48,297 nucleotides of DNA from Asticcacaulis sp. UBA2476 (GTDB lineage Bacteria; Pseudomonadota; Alphaproteobacteria; Caulobacterales; Caulobacteraceae): the NCBI GenBank assembly GCA_002342035.1, contig DDPE01000011.1, positions 1-48,297 on the forward strand, in the 5' to 3' direction. Shown here one piece after another: positions 31,737 through 40,245 of the stretch. The notes beneath the pieces are model-generated. The model was not told the DNA's origin and searched no databases. It was given only the letters and a program-made list of their open reading frames with translations. Both the position numbers and the translations under genes were made by a program. Within the stretch, counting starts at the first letter, position 1. Each line of letters starts with the position of its first letter.

Positions 31737-31883
31737 CCTCCCCTCAAGGAGGGGAGGAAGGAGGCCACTGCTCTCAAGCAGCGAAGCGATAGAGCACTAA
31801 GAATGAGGCCGGGAGGTGTGGTCATTTACCCCCTCTGATCTAAACGCGAGCGTTTAAATCAGCTCCCCCTGCAACAGGGGGAG
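31737..31883. repeat. Intergenic mosaic of four hairpins
   Basis: In 147 bp there are four successive inverted repeats: CCTCCCCT/AGGGGAGG (31737-31757), TGCTCT/AGAGCA (31769-31796), CTGAT-TAAACG/CGTTTA-ATCAG (31835-31862) and CTCCCCCTG/CAGGGGGAG (31863-31883). It separates the convergent DUF3253 and fbpC genes. The last hairpin with TTCTT may be a terminator; the whole looks like a composite dispersed element. Confidence 0.7.
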
Positions 31884-31894
31884 TTCTTAAAAAG

Positions 31895-32926
31895 CTAAAA
31901 CACCGAGACCAGTTTCGGCTCCAGCCGGACATGGACGGTTTGCCCAACTGTATAGGGCCTAAGCGATGACACATGGGCGTGGGCTTCGTGGCCGTTCGGC
32001 GCTTTAAGCACCAGATCGCAATAGGCGCCGTGATAACGATAGGCGGTGACTAAAACCTCTGACGTCAGATCAGTCGCCGCATCTTCGACCACGAAGGCTT
32101 CGGGGCGGATACACAGGGTCAGTTTGATCGCCGCCGGGCCCTTGGCCGGGATGCTGCCGAAACCGGAGGTGATGTGATTGCCCATATGCTTACCGGGCAC
32201 CAGATTGGTTTCCCCCAATAACCGCGCTGCCACCAGTGACGCCGGATTGAAATAGCAGTCTTCGGGGGTGCCGGTCTGTATGATCTTGCCTTCGTTCATC
32301 AGGGCTAGTGCATGGCCCATGCTGAGGGCTTCTTCGGCGTCGTGGGTGACCATGATGGCGGTGGTGCCAGTGGTTTCCAGAATATTGAGCGTGGCTTCGC
32401 GCACTTCGGATTTCAGGTGGGCATCAAGGCCGGAAAACGGCTCATCCAGCAGGATCAACCGTGGATGGCGGGCCAGAGCACGGGCCAATGCGATGCGCTG
32501 CTGCTCACCGCCCGACAGCGATGACGGATAAAGTTTGGCCTTATCGCTTAGGCGCACCGTGGCCAGCAGACTTGCGATCCGCTCATCGCGTTCAGTGGTG
32601 CTTAAGTGCTTGAGGCCAAAGCCGATATTGTCACGGACGCTCAGGTGCGGAAACAGGGCGTAGTCCTGAAACACAAAGCCCATGTCACGCTTTTCCGGCG
32701 GCACATGGGCACCCTTGCCTGACAGAACAACGCCGTTTGCGGCAATCGTCCCGCCTTCGATGGTCTCCAACCCCGAAATTAACCGCAACAGGGTCGATTT
32801 GCCGCAGCCCGATGGCCCCAGAAGGCAGGTGATTTCGCCTTCGTTGAGCGATAAGGACACGCCGTCCACGGCCTTATGGCCCCCAAAGGCGCGTTTGACA
32901 TCGGTAATTTCCAGCAGGGCAGCCAT
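31895..32926 (-). CDS. fbpC: Ferric iron ABC transporter ATPase
   Basis: A 343-residue ATP-binding protein of the FbpC/AfuC/PotA type. Walker A is GPSGCGKSTLL (about 37-47), the Q-loop FVFQDYALFPH, signature LSGGEQQRIALARAL (about 137-151), Walker B LILLDEPFSGLD and H-loop VTHDAEEAL. The C-terminal about 100 residues form a TOBE-like regulatory domain. It powers the fused permease encoded 3 nt upstream, and with the lipoprotein gene forms a complete Fe3+ importer. It is the last gene of the operon. Confidence 0.9.
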   Translation of the reverse strand: MAALLEITDVKRAFGGHKAVDGVSLSLNEGEITCLLGPSGCGKSTLLRLISGLETIEGGTIAANGVVLSGKGAHVPPEKRDMGFVFQDYALFPHLSVRDNIGFGLKHLSTTERDERIASLLATVRLSDKAKLYPSSLSGGEQQRIALARALARHPRLILLDEPFSGLDAHLKSEVREATLNILETTGTTAIMVTHDAEEALSMGHALALMNEGKIIQTGTPEDCYFNPASLVAARLLGETNLVPGKHMGNHITSGFGSIPAKGPAAIKLTLCIRPEAFVVEDAATDLTSEVLVTAYRYHGAYCDLVLKAPNGHEAHAHVSSLRPYTVGQTVHVRLEPKLVSVF

Positions 32927-32929
32927 GAT

Positions 32930-34552
32930 TTATTTGTTTCCGGTACGCGACGCATCAATGCGCAAAGACAGGTATAGGGATGGAATGAGCGATACCGCAA
33001 GGATCAACAGGCTGGGCCAGGCGGCCTGTGACAATCTTTCATCACTGGCATAGCGGTCGGCCAGCACGGCAAGGCTTTCCAACTGGAAGGGTCGCAGGAT
33101 CAGGGTAGCGGGCAATTCCTTGGCGATATCGACAAATACCAAAAGGGCCGCAGCCATGAAGGTGCCGCGCACCAGAGGCAATTCTACGCGCCGTATAGCC
33201 TCGGTCTTGGTCGCCCCAAGGGTGCGACTGGCCAAGGCGAGATTGGGCTGGATACGGGTAAGCCCCGCCTTGATCGGCTCAAACGCGGACGCCATCAGGC
33301 GGGCGGCATAGGCGATCAGCAGCAGGGCAATACCGATCCAAAAGCTGTTCTGAACGGCAAAGCCCTGCCACAGGATCGCGGCGGGAACGAGCAACCCGAT
33401 GGCCATGACCGCACCGGGGGTGGCGTAGCCGATGCTCATCAGATTGGAAATGGCGCGGCTTTTTCTAAACCCAAAGGCCACTAGAGTGGCAAGCACAAGG
33501 GTGATGGCCGCACCTGCAAGGCTCAGGCCCAGTGTGCTGACGGCGGCGTCCAGCAGACGCTGAACATCGGGAGAAGTCTTGATGGCGCGGTAGATCAGCC
33601 ACGCTATCGGAATGACCACGCCAAAGGCCAGCAGCAGCGCACAGTAAACCGTGGCCAGCCATTGCTTGGGGCGGCTTAAGGGCAGGGCGTTCAATTCACG
33701 CCAACGTGCCGAGGCTGCGGAGTAGCTACGGTTATGGCGCTGGGTGCGCTCGATCAGCAGTAAAAATGCGGTCGCGCCGATCAGGCACAGCGCCAGACGC
33801 GCCGCCAGTTCTGTTGAGCCAAACACTGACCACGCCCGCACCACACCGGTGGTCAGGGTCTGTACCCCTAAGAAATTGACCGCGCCATAATCAGCCAGAC
33901 ATTCCATGATCACCAGCGCCATGCCGGCGATCAGGGCCGGCCGACATATGGGCAGCGACAGGCGCAGGAAGATGTCGTTTGACTTTACGCCTAACATCCG
34001 CGCGGTTTCAATCGCGCACACAGACTGGTTTAGGAAAGCGGTTTTAAGCGTCAGATAGATATAGGGAAAATAGGCAAAGCTTAAGACGAAAACCGCGCCG
34101 TAAAAGTTACGCATATTGAGCGGGACATCATAACCCAATGCACCATAAAGCCAGGCTCTAAACGGTGAGGCGACATCCAGAAAATCGCTCCAGCCATAGG
34201 CCAGCACAAAGGCCGGACAGGCCAGGGGCAGCACCAGCGCCCATGAAAAGAAGCGACGACCCGGAAATTCATGCATGGCCACAAGCCAGGCCGCGACCGT
34301 ACCCAGCGCCACCGTAATGACCGCTACCCATGTCACCAGCGCGGTACTGGTCAGGGCATAGCGCGCCACCGGAAAGTCCGGCAGATTAAGCGACTGCCCC
34401 GATTCAAAGGCCTTATAGACCACCGCCAGAATGGGCAGCAGAGTGACACAGACCGCAAGTATCGCGCCTGCCTTAAAGACCGCACCGCTCCAGTCGGTGC
34501 GCTCAGGACGCCCGGACGTAGAAACCGGAGAAGGTGCGGCAGCATCAGGCAT
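32930..34552 (-). CDS. fbpB: Ferric iron ABC transporter permease (two-domain)
   Basis: A 540-residue inner-membrane protein with about twelve hydrophobic segments in two homologous halves, each containing a binding-protein-dependent permease domain. EAA-type loops appear in both halves: one near IETARMLGVKSNDIFLRLSL, the other near ALASRTLGATKTEAIRRVEL, where Gly of the EAA loop contacts the ATPase. Fused-dimer permeases of this size are typical of FbpB/SfuB/HitB iron importers. It lies 3 nt before fbpC and 9 nt after the binding-protein gene. Confidence 0.9.
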   Translation of the reverse strand: MPDAAAPSPVSTSGRPERTDWSGAVFKAGAILAVCVTLLPILAVVYKAFESGQSLNLPDFPVARYALTSTALVTWVAVITVALGTVAAWLVAMHEFPGRRFFSWALVLPLACPAFVLAYGWSDFLDVASPFRAWLYGALGYDVPLNMRNFYGAVFVLSFAYFPYIYLTLKTAFLNQSVCAIETARMLGVKSNDIFLRLSLPICRPALIAGMALVIMECLADYGAVNFLGVQTLTTGVVRAWSVFGSTELAARLALCLIGATAFLLLIERTQRHNRSYSAASARWRELNALPLSRPKQWLATVYCALLLAFGVVIPIAWLIYRAIKTSPDVQRLLDAAVSTLGLSLAGAAITLVLATLVAFGFRKSRAISNLMSIGYATPGAVMAIGLLVPAAILWQGFAVQNSFWIGIALLLIAYAARLMASAFEPIKAGLTRIQPNLALASRTLGATKTEAIRRVELPLVRGTFMAAALLVFVDIAKELPATLILRPFQLESLAVLADRYASDERLSQAAWPSLLILAVSLIPSLYLSLRIDASRTGNK

Positions 34553-34561
34553 GGAGGGGGA

Positions 34562-35620
34562 TTATTTCCACCCCGCTTTATCGTAGATTTTTTGAGCCTC
34601 GGACTGGTTGGCACCATAGGTCGTGACCGATAACGGATCGGCCTTGAAGCCGGAAATGGCCTGAATATAGGCCGGGGTCTCGTCCGATGGGACGACCGGA
34701 TATTCGCCATTGGCCTGAGCAAAGATGGTCTGGGCTTTCTTTGAGGTCATGTACTCAAGGAACGCCTGAGCTTCCTTTTTATTGGTCGCGTATTTGGCCA
34801 TGCCGCCGCCGGAAATATTAACGTGAGTGCCTTGCCCCGCGACATCGGGGAAGCTCAGGGCTGTGGTTTGCGCGACCTTCGGGTCGATTTCGCCTTCGTG
34901 ATGCAGCAGACGCATGTAGTAATAGGAGTTGGACAGGGCCACTTCGCACGCCCCGACGCTGACGGCTTTGATTTGATCAATATCGCCGCCCTGCGGATCG
35001 CGGGCCATATTGGCGACCACGCCCTTGGCCCAGTCCAGTGACTTTTTCGGGCCCCAGTGCTGAATGAACGCGGCCATCAGCGACAGGTTATAGACGTTAT
35101 CCGATGAGCGCACGCAGACCTTACCCTTAAAGCGCGGACTGGCCAGCGCTTCGTAAGTGGCGACCTCTTCGGGTTTGACCTTGGCCTTGTCGTACACAAT
35201 CACGCGCGCACGCTTGGAGAAGCCAAACCACAGATGGTTCGGCTCGCGCAGGTTTTCAGGCACGGCGGCATTGATGACTGGCGATTCCAGCGGCTGGAAC
35301 AGACCGGCGTCCGAGGCTTTCCATAAGGCCCCGGCATCGGCCATCAGGATGACATCGGCCGGTGAGCCTTCGCCTTCGGCCTTCATGCGCTCAACCAGTT
35401 GGTCGGGCTGGATTTCCAGACGATTGACCTTGATACCGGTCTCTTTGGTGAAGGCTTCATAGATCAGATTGTCGGCATCGTAATGGCGGGCCGTGTAGAC
35501 ATTGACCTGACCTTTGGTTGCGACAGGCGCTGCCGGTTTGGTGTCTTCAGCGGGTTTGCCGCAGGCCGACAGTCCGAGAACGGCGGCAAGGGCTAGAAAA
35601 CGGGCGGAAATCAAAGTCAT
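34562..35620 (-). CDS. fbpA: Ferric iron ABC transporter substrate-binding lipoprotein
   Basis: A 352-residue periplasmic iron-binding protein. ATG 35620, with GAAAGG about 9 nt upstream, opens a lipoprotein signal (LALAAVLGLSACGKP, Cys at about 20), so it is membrane anchored. VNVYTARHYDADNLIYEAF starts the class II binding fold, FGFSKRARVIVYD is the hinge region, and SNSYYYMRLL contains the tyrosines that typically coordinate Fe3+ in FbpA/FutA proteins. It delivers iron to the fused permease. A near-consensus Fur box lies about 52 bp upstream. Confidence 0.92.
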   Translation of the reverse strand: MTLISARFLALAAVLGLSACGKPAEDTKPAAPVATKGQVNVYTARHYDADNLIYEAFTKETGIKVNRLEIQPDQLVERMKAEGEGSPADVILMADAGALWKASDAGLFQPLESPVINAAVPENLREPNHLWFGFSKRARVIVYDKAKVKPEEVATYEALASPRFKGKVCVRSSDNVYNLSLMAAFIQHWGPKKSLDWAKGVVANMARDPQGGDIDQIKAVSVGACEVALSNSYYYMRLLHHEGEIDPKVAQTTALSFPDVAGQGTHVNISGGGMAKYATNKKEAQAFLEYMTSKKAQTIFAQANGEYPVVPSDETPAYIQAISGFKADPLSVTTYGANQSEAQKIYDKAGWK

Positions 35621-35671
35621 GACTACAAACCTTTCACGCATACCATTTAAGAGCGGCCTGTTTGGCATGTA

Positions 35672-35686
35672 TGAGAATTATTCGCA
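35672..35686 (-). promoter_or_regulatory. Candidate Fur box upstream of iron importer
   Basis: TGAGAATTATTCGCA matches the 7-1-7 Fur pattern TGATAATNATTATCA at 12 of 14 informative positions. It sits about 52 bp before the fbpA start, where iron-bound Fur would block transcription. Confidence 0.6.
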
Positions 35687-35885
35687 AGCGCGGTCGCGTC
35701 ATTTGCCGGATTTTTATGAATGAATTGAGATACGGTATAGGCTTCGCATTCCATTTTTACAAATTATGGCGTGGTATAAACGCCGCGTCAGAAAATAAAT
35801 GGAGCCCTTATTTTGTCATCCCTTCATTTTCAGTGTAATCATAACCACTTGACCCGAATAAGGTTGAGCGTTAGGTGATATTGTG

Positions 35886-35907
35886 TGAGAATGAACGATC
35901 ATTCTCA
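35886..35907. promoter_or_regulatory. Perfect palindrome with Fur-like half-sites
   Basis: TGAGAATGA-ACGA-TCATTCTCA, 9-bp arms, lies 114 bp upstream of mlaE and 266 bp upstream of fbpA. The half-site TGAGAAT equals that of the proximal Fur-like box, so a Fur-family protein is the best guess. Confidence 0.5.
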
Positions 35908-36020
35908 TTTTTGTATCGGTCGTTTGCCCGGTTAAATCCGGTCTGTTCTAAAAATATGAGCTTGCGTTTAGACGGCCATGTTCATGATTTTTAAATTACT
36001 TAGGTATTTCAACAGTCTTT

Positions 36021-37181
36021 ATGGCCAGCACGCGCAACGACAAAGCACAATACCGCATCGAACCTGTGGGGGAGCAAGACGGCTATGGTCGGCTCACGCT
36101 CAGCGGTGACTGGCGCATAGGCAATATAGGCGGCATCGCGCCGCGCCTTAAAAGTGATCTGAAGCCCTTAAGCTCTATCGAGGTTGATTCTGGTGCCTTA
36201 GAGCAGCTTGATACCGCCGGGGCTTATCTTTTGAGCGCGGTCATCGGTGATCGGGTGCGCGGGGAGATATTCGCAGGGCAGGATAATTATCGCGGGCTCT
36301 ATGATCTGGTCAGCGGTCGCGATCTGACGGTCGATGAGTTCCACGAAGACCACGTCCGCCGCGAAGAAAGCGAAAACCCGATTATCCGTGGTCTGGCCAA
36401 GCTGGGGGCGGGTGTTGCGGTCAATCTGGCGATTTTTACCGCCCTGCTGTCCTTTATCGGGCGCACCGTCGTTACGCTGATCGCGACGATCTTTAATCCT
36501 TTGAAGCTAAGGCTTACCCCGCTGGTCAGCCTGATGCAGCGCGCCGGGATCGAAGCCCTGCCCATCGTCATCGCAAGCAACCTGTTTATCGGCGCGGTCA
36601 TTGCCTTTCTGGGGGCGATGCAGTTGAGCCAGTTCGGGGCGCAGGTGTTTAGTATCGAGTTGGTTGGTATTGCCGAGTTGCGTGAACTGGGGCCGCTGAT
36701 CACGGCGGTGCTGCTGGCCGGCCGCAGCGCCTCCAGCTTTGCCGCCGAAATCGGTGCCATGAAGATGAATCAAGAAATTGACGCTATGCGGGTCATGGGC
36801 ATCGATCCTTACGAAGCGCTGGTGCTGCCACGCCTGATCGGCCTTGTCCTGATGATCCCGCTGATTACCTTTGTGGGGTCGATGGCGGGGATGATTGGCG
36901 GTTTTGGGATTATCTGGACGACGCTGGACTATGGCCCGCCAATGATCCTGCAACGCACGCTCGACTATGTTGATATCAGCCATTTCTTTGTCGGCATGGT
37001 CAAAACACCGTTCTATGCGGCAGCCATCGCCATCATCGGCTGCCATATGGGCATGACGGTGACGGAGGATGTCATATCCCTGGGCCGTCAGGTGACGCGC
37101 GCCGTGGTGCAGGCGATTTTTGCGATATTTGTCATTGATGCGGTATTCGCCCTTCTGTTGCAGGGAGTGCCCGCCCAATGA
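36021..37181 (+). CDS. mlaE: MlaE-family phospholipid ABC permease with N-terminal STAS domain
   Basis: A 386-residue inner-membrane permease. Residues about 10-100 form a STAS-like domain (LTLSGDWRIGNIGGIAPRL, then LDTAGAYLLSAV), and the rest is the MlaE permease with five or so membrane segments: QRAGIEALPIVIASNLFIGA, ELRELGPLITAVLLAGRSAS, and MKMNQEIDAMRVMGIDPYEALVLPRL in two parts, the coupling motif. In E. coli the STAS function is the separate MlaB; here it is fused. The complex moves lipids between the membranes via MCE proteins. The stop overlaps the start of the ATPase gene by 4 nt. Confidence 0.93.
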   Translation: MASTRNDKAQYRIEPVGEQDGYGRLTLSGDWRIGNIGGIAPRLKSDLKPLSSIEVDSGALEQLDTAGAYLLSAVIGDRVRGEIFAGQDNYRGLYDLVSGRDLTVDEFHEDHVRREESENPIIRGLAKLGAGVAVNLAIFTALLSFIGRTVVTLIATIFNPLKLRLTPLVSLMQRAGIEALPIVIASNLFIGAVIAFLGAMQLSQFGAQVFSIELVGIAELRELGPLITAVLLAGRSASSFAAEIGAMKMNQEIDAMRVMGIDPYEALVLPRLIGLVLMIPLITFVGSMAGMIGGFGIIWTTLDYGPPMILQRTLDYVDISHFFVGMVKTPFYAAAIAIIGCHMGMTVTEDVISLGRQVTRAVVQAIFAIFVIDAVFALLLQGVPAQ

Positions 37182-37999
37182 GTGCGTATGAACTTAACCC
37201 CCGCAATGATGGGCCGCCGATAGAAATCCGCGGGCTTGTCAATCAGTTCGGTGACCGCGTCATCCATCAGGATCTCGACCTGACAGTTGAGCGTGGTAAA
37301 ATCCTGGGCGTGGTTGGCGGGTCGGGCTCTGGCAAGACTGTGTTGCTGAAATCCATTCTGGGGCTTTTGCGATTCAAATCCGGTCAGATCAATATTTTCG
37401 GTCAGGATATTGCGACCGCGTCCAAAAAACAGAAACTTGATGTTCAGTCACGAAGCGGTGTGCTTTTCCAATCAGGCGCGTTGTTTTCTTCGCTGACGGT
37501 GCTGGAAAACATCATGGTGCCGATGGCTGAGTTCACAAAGCTGAACCGGCGTGAATCCAAGCGTATTGGCCTGTTGAAAATGTCGCTGGCGGGTCTGCCG
37601 CTCAATGCCGCCGATCTGATGCCGTCGGAACTGTCAGGCGGGATGATCAAGCGGGCAGCACTTGCGCGCTCTCTGGCGCTTGATCCGGAACTGTTGTTTC
37701 TGGATGAGCCGACGGCGGGGCTTGACCCGATTTCGGCGGCGGCGTTCGATGCCTTGATTAAAGAACTGGCGTCAAGTCTGGGGCTTACGGTCTTTATGAT
37801 CACCCATGACCTCGACAGCCTTTATACCATTACGGATGAGGTGGCGGTTCTGGCCGACAAGCATGTGGTGGCCAAGGCCCCGCCGCTGGAGCTGGAAAAA
37901 TCAGACCATCCGTGGATACACGAATATTTTCATGGTCCGCGCGGCCGCTTAGGCGGAAAGATGCGCGATCATACCCCTTCTGGCGATCAGGAAAGCTGA
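37178..37999 (+). CDS. mlaF: MlaF-family phospholipid ABC ATPase
   Basis: A 273-residue ATPase. Walker A is VGGSGSGKTVLL (about 45-56), Q-loop GVLFQSGALFSSLTV, signature ELSGGMIKRAALARSLALD (about 147-165), Walker B LLFLDEPTAGLDP, and H-loop ITHDLDSLYTI. LSGGM instead of LSGGQ is characteristic of MlaF/TTG2A proteins. It drives the STAS-permease encoded upstream, and the MCE gene follows 4 nt after its stop. Confidence 0.93.
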   Translation: MSAYELNPRNDGPPIEIRGLVNQFGDRVIHQDLDLTVERGKILGVVGGSGSGKTVLLKSILGLLRFKSGQINIFGQDIATASKKQKLDVQSRSGVLFQSGALFSSLTVLENIMVPMAEFTKLNRRESKRIGLLKMSLAGLPLNAADLMPSELSGGMIKRAALARSLALDPELLFLDEPTAGLDPISAAAFDALIKELASSLGLTVFMITHDLDSLYTITDEVAVLADKHVVAKAPPLELEKSDHPWIHEYFHGPRGRLGGKMRDHTPSGDQES

Positions 38000-38003
38000 G
38001 ACG

Positions 38004-38942
38004 ATGGAAAGACAAGCTCATTATGCCTTTGTGGGCCTCGTGACCCTGCTGCTGCTGGCGGCGGGGCTGGCCTTCACGTTCTGGCTGGTTCGCTTTGATT
38101 TTAACCAGAGCTATGACACTTATGATGTGGTCTTTACCTCCTCGGTCAGCGGTCTGGTCGAAGGCGGGGAGGTCCACTTTAACGGTATTAAGGTCGGTGA
38201 AGTCACGGATCTGCGTCTGGGTAAGGTCGACAACAAGCAGGTGATCGCAACCGTGCGACTTGACGGCGAAACGCCTGTTAGGGTGGATTCGACCGCGACC
38301 TTAGAGCCAATGGGCGTCACCGGTCTCAACTATATCCAGATCACACCCGGCGGCAATAAATCGCCCTATCTGGTGCGTAAGAGCCTGTCTGGCCCTAATC
38401 CGGTCATTAAGGGTAAGCCCGGTGCGCTTGATTTGCTGCTGCAAGGTGGCGGCTCGGTGATCCAGAACGCCTATACGACCCTTGATCGCGTTAACCGGCT
38501 GCTGTCGGATAAGAACCTGATGACTCTGACCAAAAGCCTTGAAAACATAGAAAATTTCACCGCCGACCTCAAAGATCGTGAGCAGATGCTCAACGATACC
38601 CATGAGGCGATCGTCAGTGCGGGGTTGGCCGCCGATGAGGTGGCGCGTCTGGCCAAGTCCACCGATGCTCTGGTGGGCGAGCGCGCACCTCAGACTCTGG
38701 CCAAGATGGAAGATGCGGCTGAGCGGTTTGGCAAGGCGTCGGACGAGTTGGCAAAGCTGGCGGTTGCCTTAGAGGCCCCGGCGACTGAGGTATCGGAAAC
38801 GACCTTGCCGGATATTCAGGAAACCCTGCAAAATCTCAACGAAGCGACCCGCTCGCTGGAACAACTGGTCGAAGAGGCCCGCTCAAGCCCGCAGGGCCTG
38901 ATCAGCAAACCCGTCGCCAAGGACAGAAAGGTCAAAGAATGA
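38004..38942 (+). CDS. mlaD: MCE domain protein (MlaD-like)
   Basis: A 312-residue periplasmic lipid-binding protein anchored by one N-terminal membrane helix (about residues 7-28, VGLVTLLLLAAGLAFTFWLV). The MCE domain (about 38-118) has FTSSVSGLVEGGEVHFNGIK, GEVTDLRLG and MGVTGLNYIQI, all classical. The remaining 190 residues are largely alpha-helical with a coiled-coil look (LSDKNLMTLTKSLENIENFT), longer than E. coli MlaD, so it may form an extended tube or bridge. It overlaps the lipoprotein gene by 4 nt. Confidence 0.92.
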   Translation: MERQAHYAFVGLVTLLLLAAGLAFTFWLVRFDFNQSYDTYDVVFTSSVSGLVEGGEVHFNGIKVGEVTDLRLGKVDNKQVIATVRLDGETPVRVDSTATLEPMGVTGLNYIQITPGGNKSPYLVRKSLSGPNPVIKGKPGALDLLLQGGGSVIQNAYTTLDRVNRLLSDKNLMTLTKSLENIENFTADLKDREQMLNDTHEAIVSAGLAADEVARLAKSTDALVGERAPQTLAKMEDAAERFGKASDELAKLAVALEAPATEVSETTLPDIQETLQNLNEATRSLEQLVEEARSSPQGLISKPVAKDRKVKE

Positions 38943-39619
38943 ACCGTCATATGGTTTCCCGCCGCCAGTTACTGACCCTTGGGGCGGTTTTGACCGCGTC
39001 AACCGCGCTCGGTGGCTGTATCACCCTGCTGCCCAATGTCGATCCGGTGCAGCTATATCGCTTTGGGTTCAATGCCGATTTACTTAAAAATGGCAATGAG
39101 GTCGCGTCTGAGCCCGTCACAGGTGGTGAAGCGGCTGAGGTCTATATCTCCGGCATCAATCTGCCCAAGGCGGCGGCAGGGGATGGCATACTTACGACCG
39201 AAAACTCACTGGTGTCCTATATCGAAGGCGCGCGGTGGGCGTCACCGGCAGATACCCTGTTTGAAAGCGCTGTGTCCGAAGGCTTTGACCGGGTGGCCAA
39301 ACATGTTCGACTGTCCGATCGCGGGCGCGGGGCCGCCAAATACCGTCTGGACATTCAGGTGCGCCGCTTTGAGACCGCCTATGCCAAACGTCAGCCCACC
39401 GTCGTGATCGCGCTGGATGTGACAATGGTGCGCTTGTCGAACCGCACAGCGGTGGCGCATAAATATCTGTCGCGAGAAGTCAAGGCAGGCAGCAACCGGG
39501 TCGGCGAGATTGTCCCGGCCTACGAAGAGGCCACGACCCTGATGATTGCCGATATCGTGGCCTTTGCCGAGGAGACGGTGAAGGGGCAGGCTCTGGTGGT
39601 TCAGAGCGCAACTTCGTAA
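38939..39619 (+). CDS. ABC-type transport auxiliary lipoprotein
   Basis: A 226-residue lipoprotein. The N-terminus has twin arginines (SRRQLLTLGAVLTASTA) and a lipobox LGGC with the modified Cys near residue 29, so it might travel by the Tat route. The mature part resembles the ABC_trans_aux/PqiC family (LYRFG, then YISGINLP, RFDRVAK-type helix, LDIQVRRFET and a C-terminal helix). It probably joins the MCE system at the outer membrane. It is the last gene of the mla operon and overlaps the convergent CoA-transferase gene by 19 bp. Confidence 0.82.
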   Translation: MNRHMVSRRQLLTLGAVLTASTALGGCITLLPNVDPVQLYRFGFNADLLKNGNEVASEPVTGGEAAEVYISGINLPKAAAGDGILTTENSLVSYIEGARWASPADTLFESAVSEGFDRVAKHVRLSDRGRGAAKYRLDIQVRRFETAYAKRQPTVVIALDVTMVRLSNRTAVAHKYLSREVKAGSNRVGEIVPAYEEATTLMIADIVAFAEETVKGQALVVQSATS

Positions 39620-40242
39620 TCGGCATCGGTCAGGCGCGCCACATCATCCAGCGTCACATCGGGTGCTAACTCTTTGAGGATCAGGCCGGAGCCGTCCGGT
39701 TTGACCTCAAATACCCCAAGCGTCGAGATAATCAGATTGACCACTTGCGTGCCGGTTAGCGGCAGGGTGCAGGCCTTGAGTACCTTGGATTCGCCGTGCT
39801 TATTGGCGTGCTCCATGACCACGACCACGCGCTTGACTCCGGCCACCAGGTCCATGGCCCCGCCCATGCCCTTGACCAGCTTACCAGGTATCATCCAGTT
39901 GGCGATGTCGCCGTTCTGAGCGACTTCCATAGCCCCCAAAATGGTCAGATCGATATGACCGCCGCGGATCATGGCGAACGAATCTGATGACGAAAAATAA
40001 GCGGTTTCATCCAGTTCGGTAATCGTCTGCTTACCCGCATTGATCAGGTCAGCGTCGATCTCGGCTTCGGTCGGGAAAGGGCCCATGCCCAGCATGCCGT
40101 TTTCCGATTGCAGGGTCACCGTCATACCTGCCGGAATATGGTTGGCCACCAGGGTCGGGATGCCGATCCCCAGATTGACGTAGTAGCCGTCTTGCAATTC
40201 CTTGGCGGCGCGCTCGGCCAGTTGGTCGCGTGTCCATGCCAT
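39601..40242 (-). CDS. scoB: 3-oxoacid CoA-transferase, subunit B
   Basis: A 213-residue beta subunit of a family I CoA-transferase. GYYVNLGIGIPTLVANHIP begins the fold; LQSENGMLGMGPFP includes the catalytic Glu (about residue 46) that forms the CoA thioester; GGHIDLTILGAMEV and VAGVKRVVVVMEHANKHGESK are later conserved parts. With subunit A, encoded 3 nt upstream, it transfers CoA from succinyl-CoA to acetoacetate or a related ketoacid, in ketone body or polyhydroxybutyrate use. Confidence 0.94.
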   Translation of the reverse strand: MAWTRDQLAERAAKELQDGYYVNLGIGIPTLVANHIPAGMTVTLQSENGMLGMGPFPTEAEIDADLINAGKQTITELDETAYFSSSDSFAMIRGGHIDLTILGAMEVAQNGDIANWMIPGKLVKGMGGAMDLVAGVKRVVVVMEHANKHGESKVLKACTLPLTGTQVVNLIISTLGVFEVKPDGSGLILKELAPDVTLDDVARLTDADYEVAL

Positions 40243-40245
40243 GAT

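Larger units (their letters stand above)
35621..36020. other. Divergent regulatory region between iron importer and Mla operon
   Basis: This 400-bp AT-rich region holds no convincing gene. It contains the Fur-like box at 35672-35686 and a perfect 9-4-9 palindrome at 35886-35907 sharing the same TGAGAAT half-site. No ribosome binding site is seen for the mlaE start at 36021. Confidence 0.5.
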
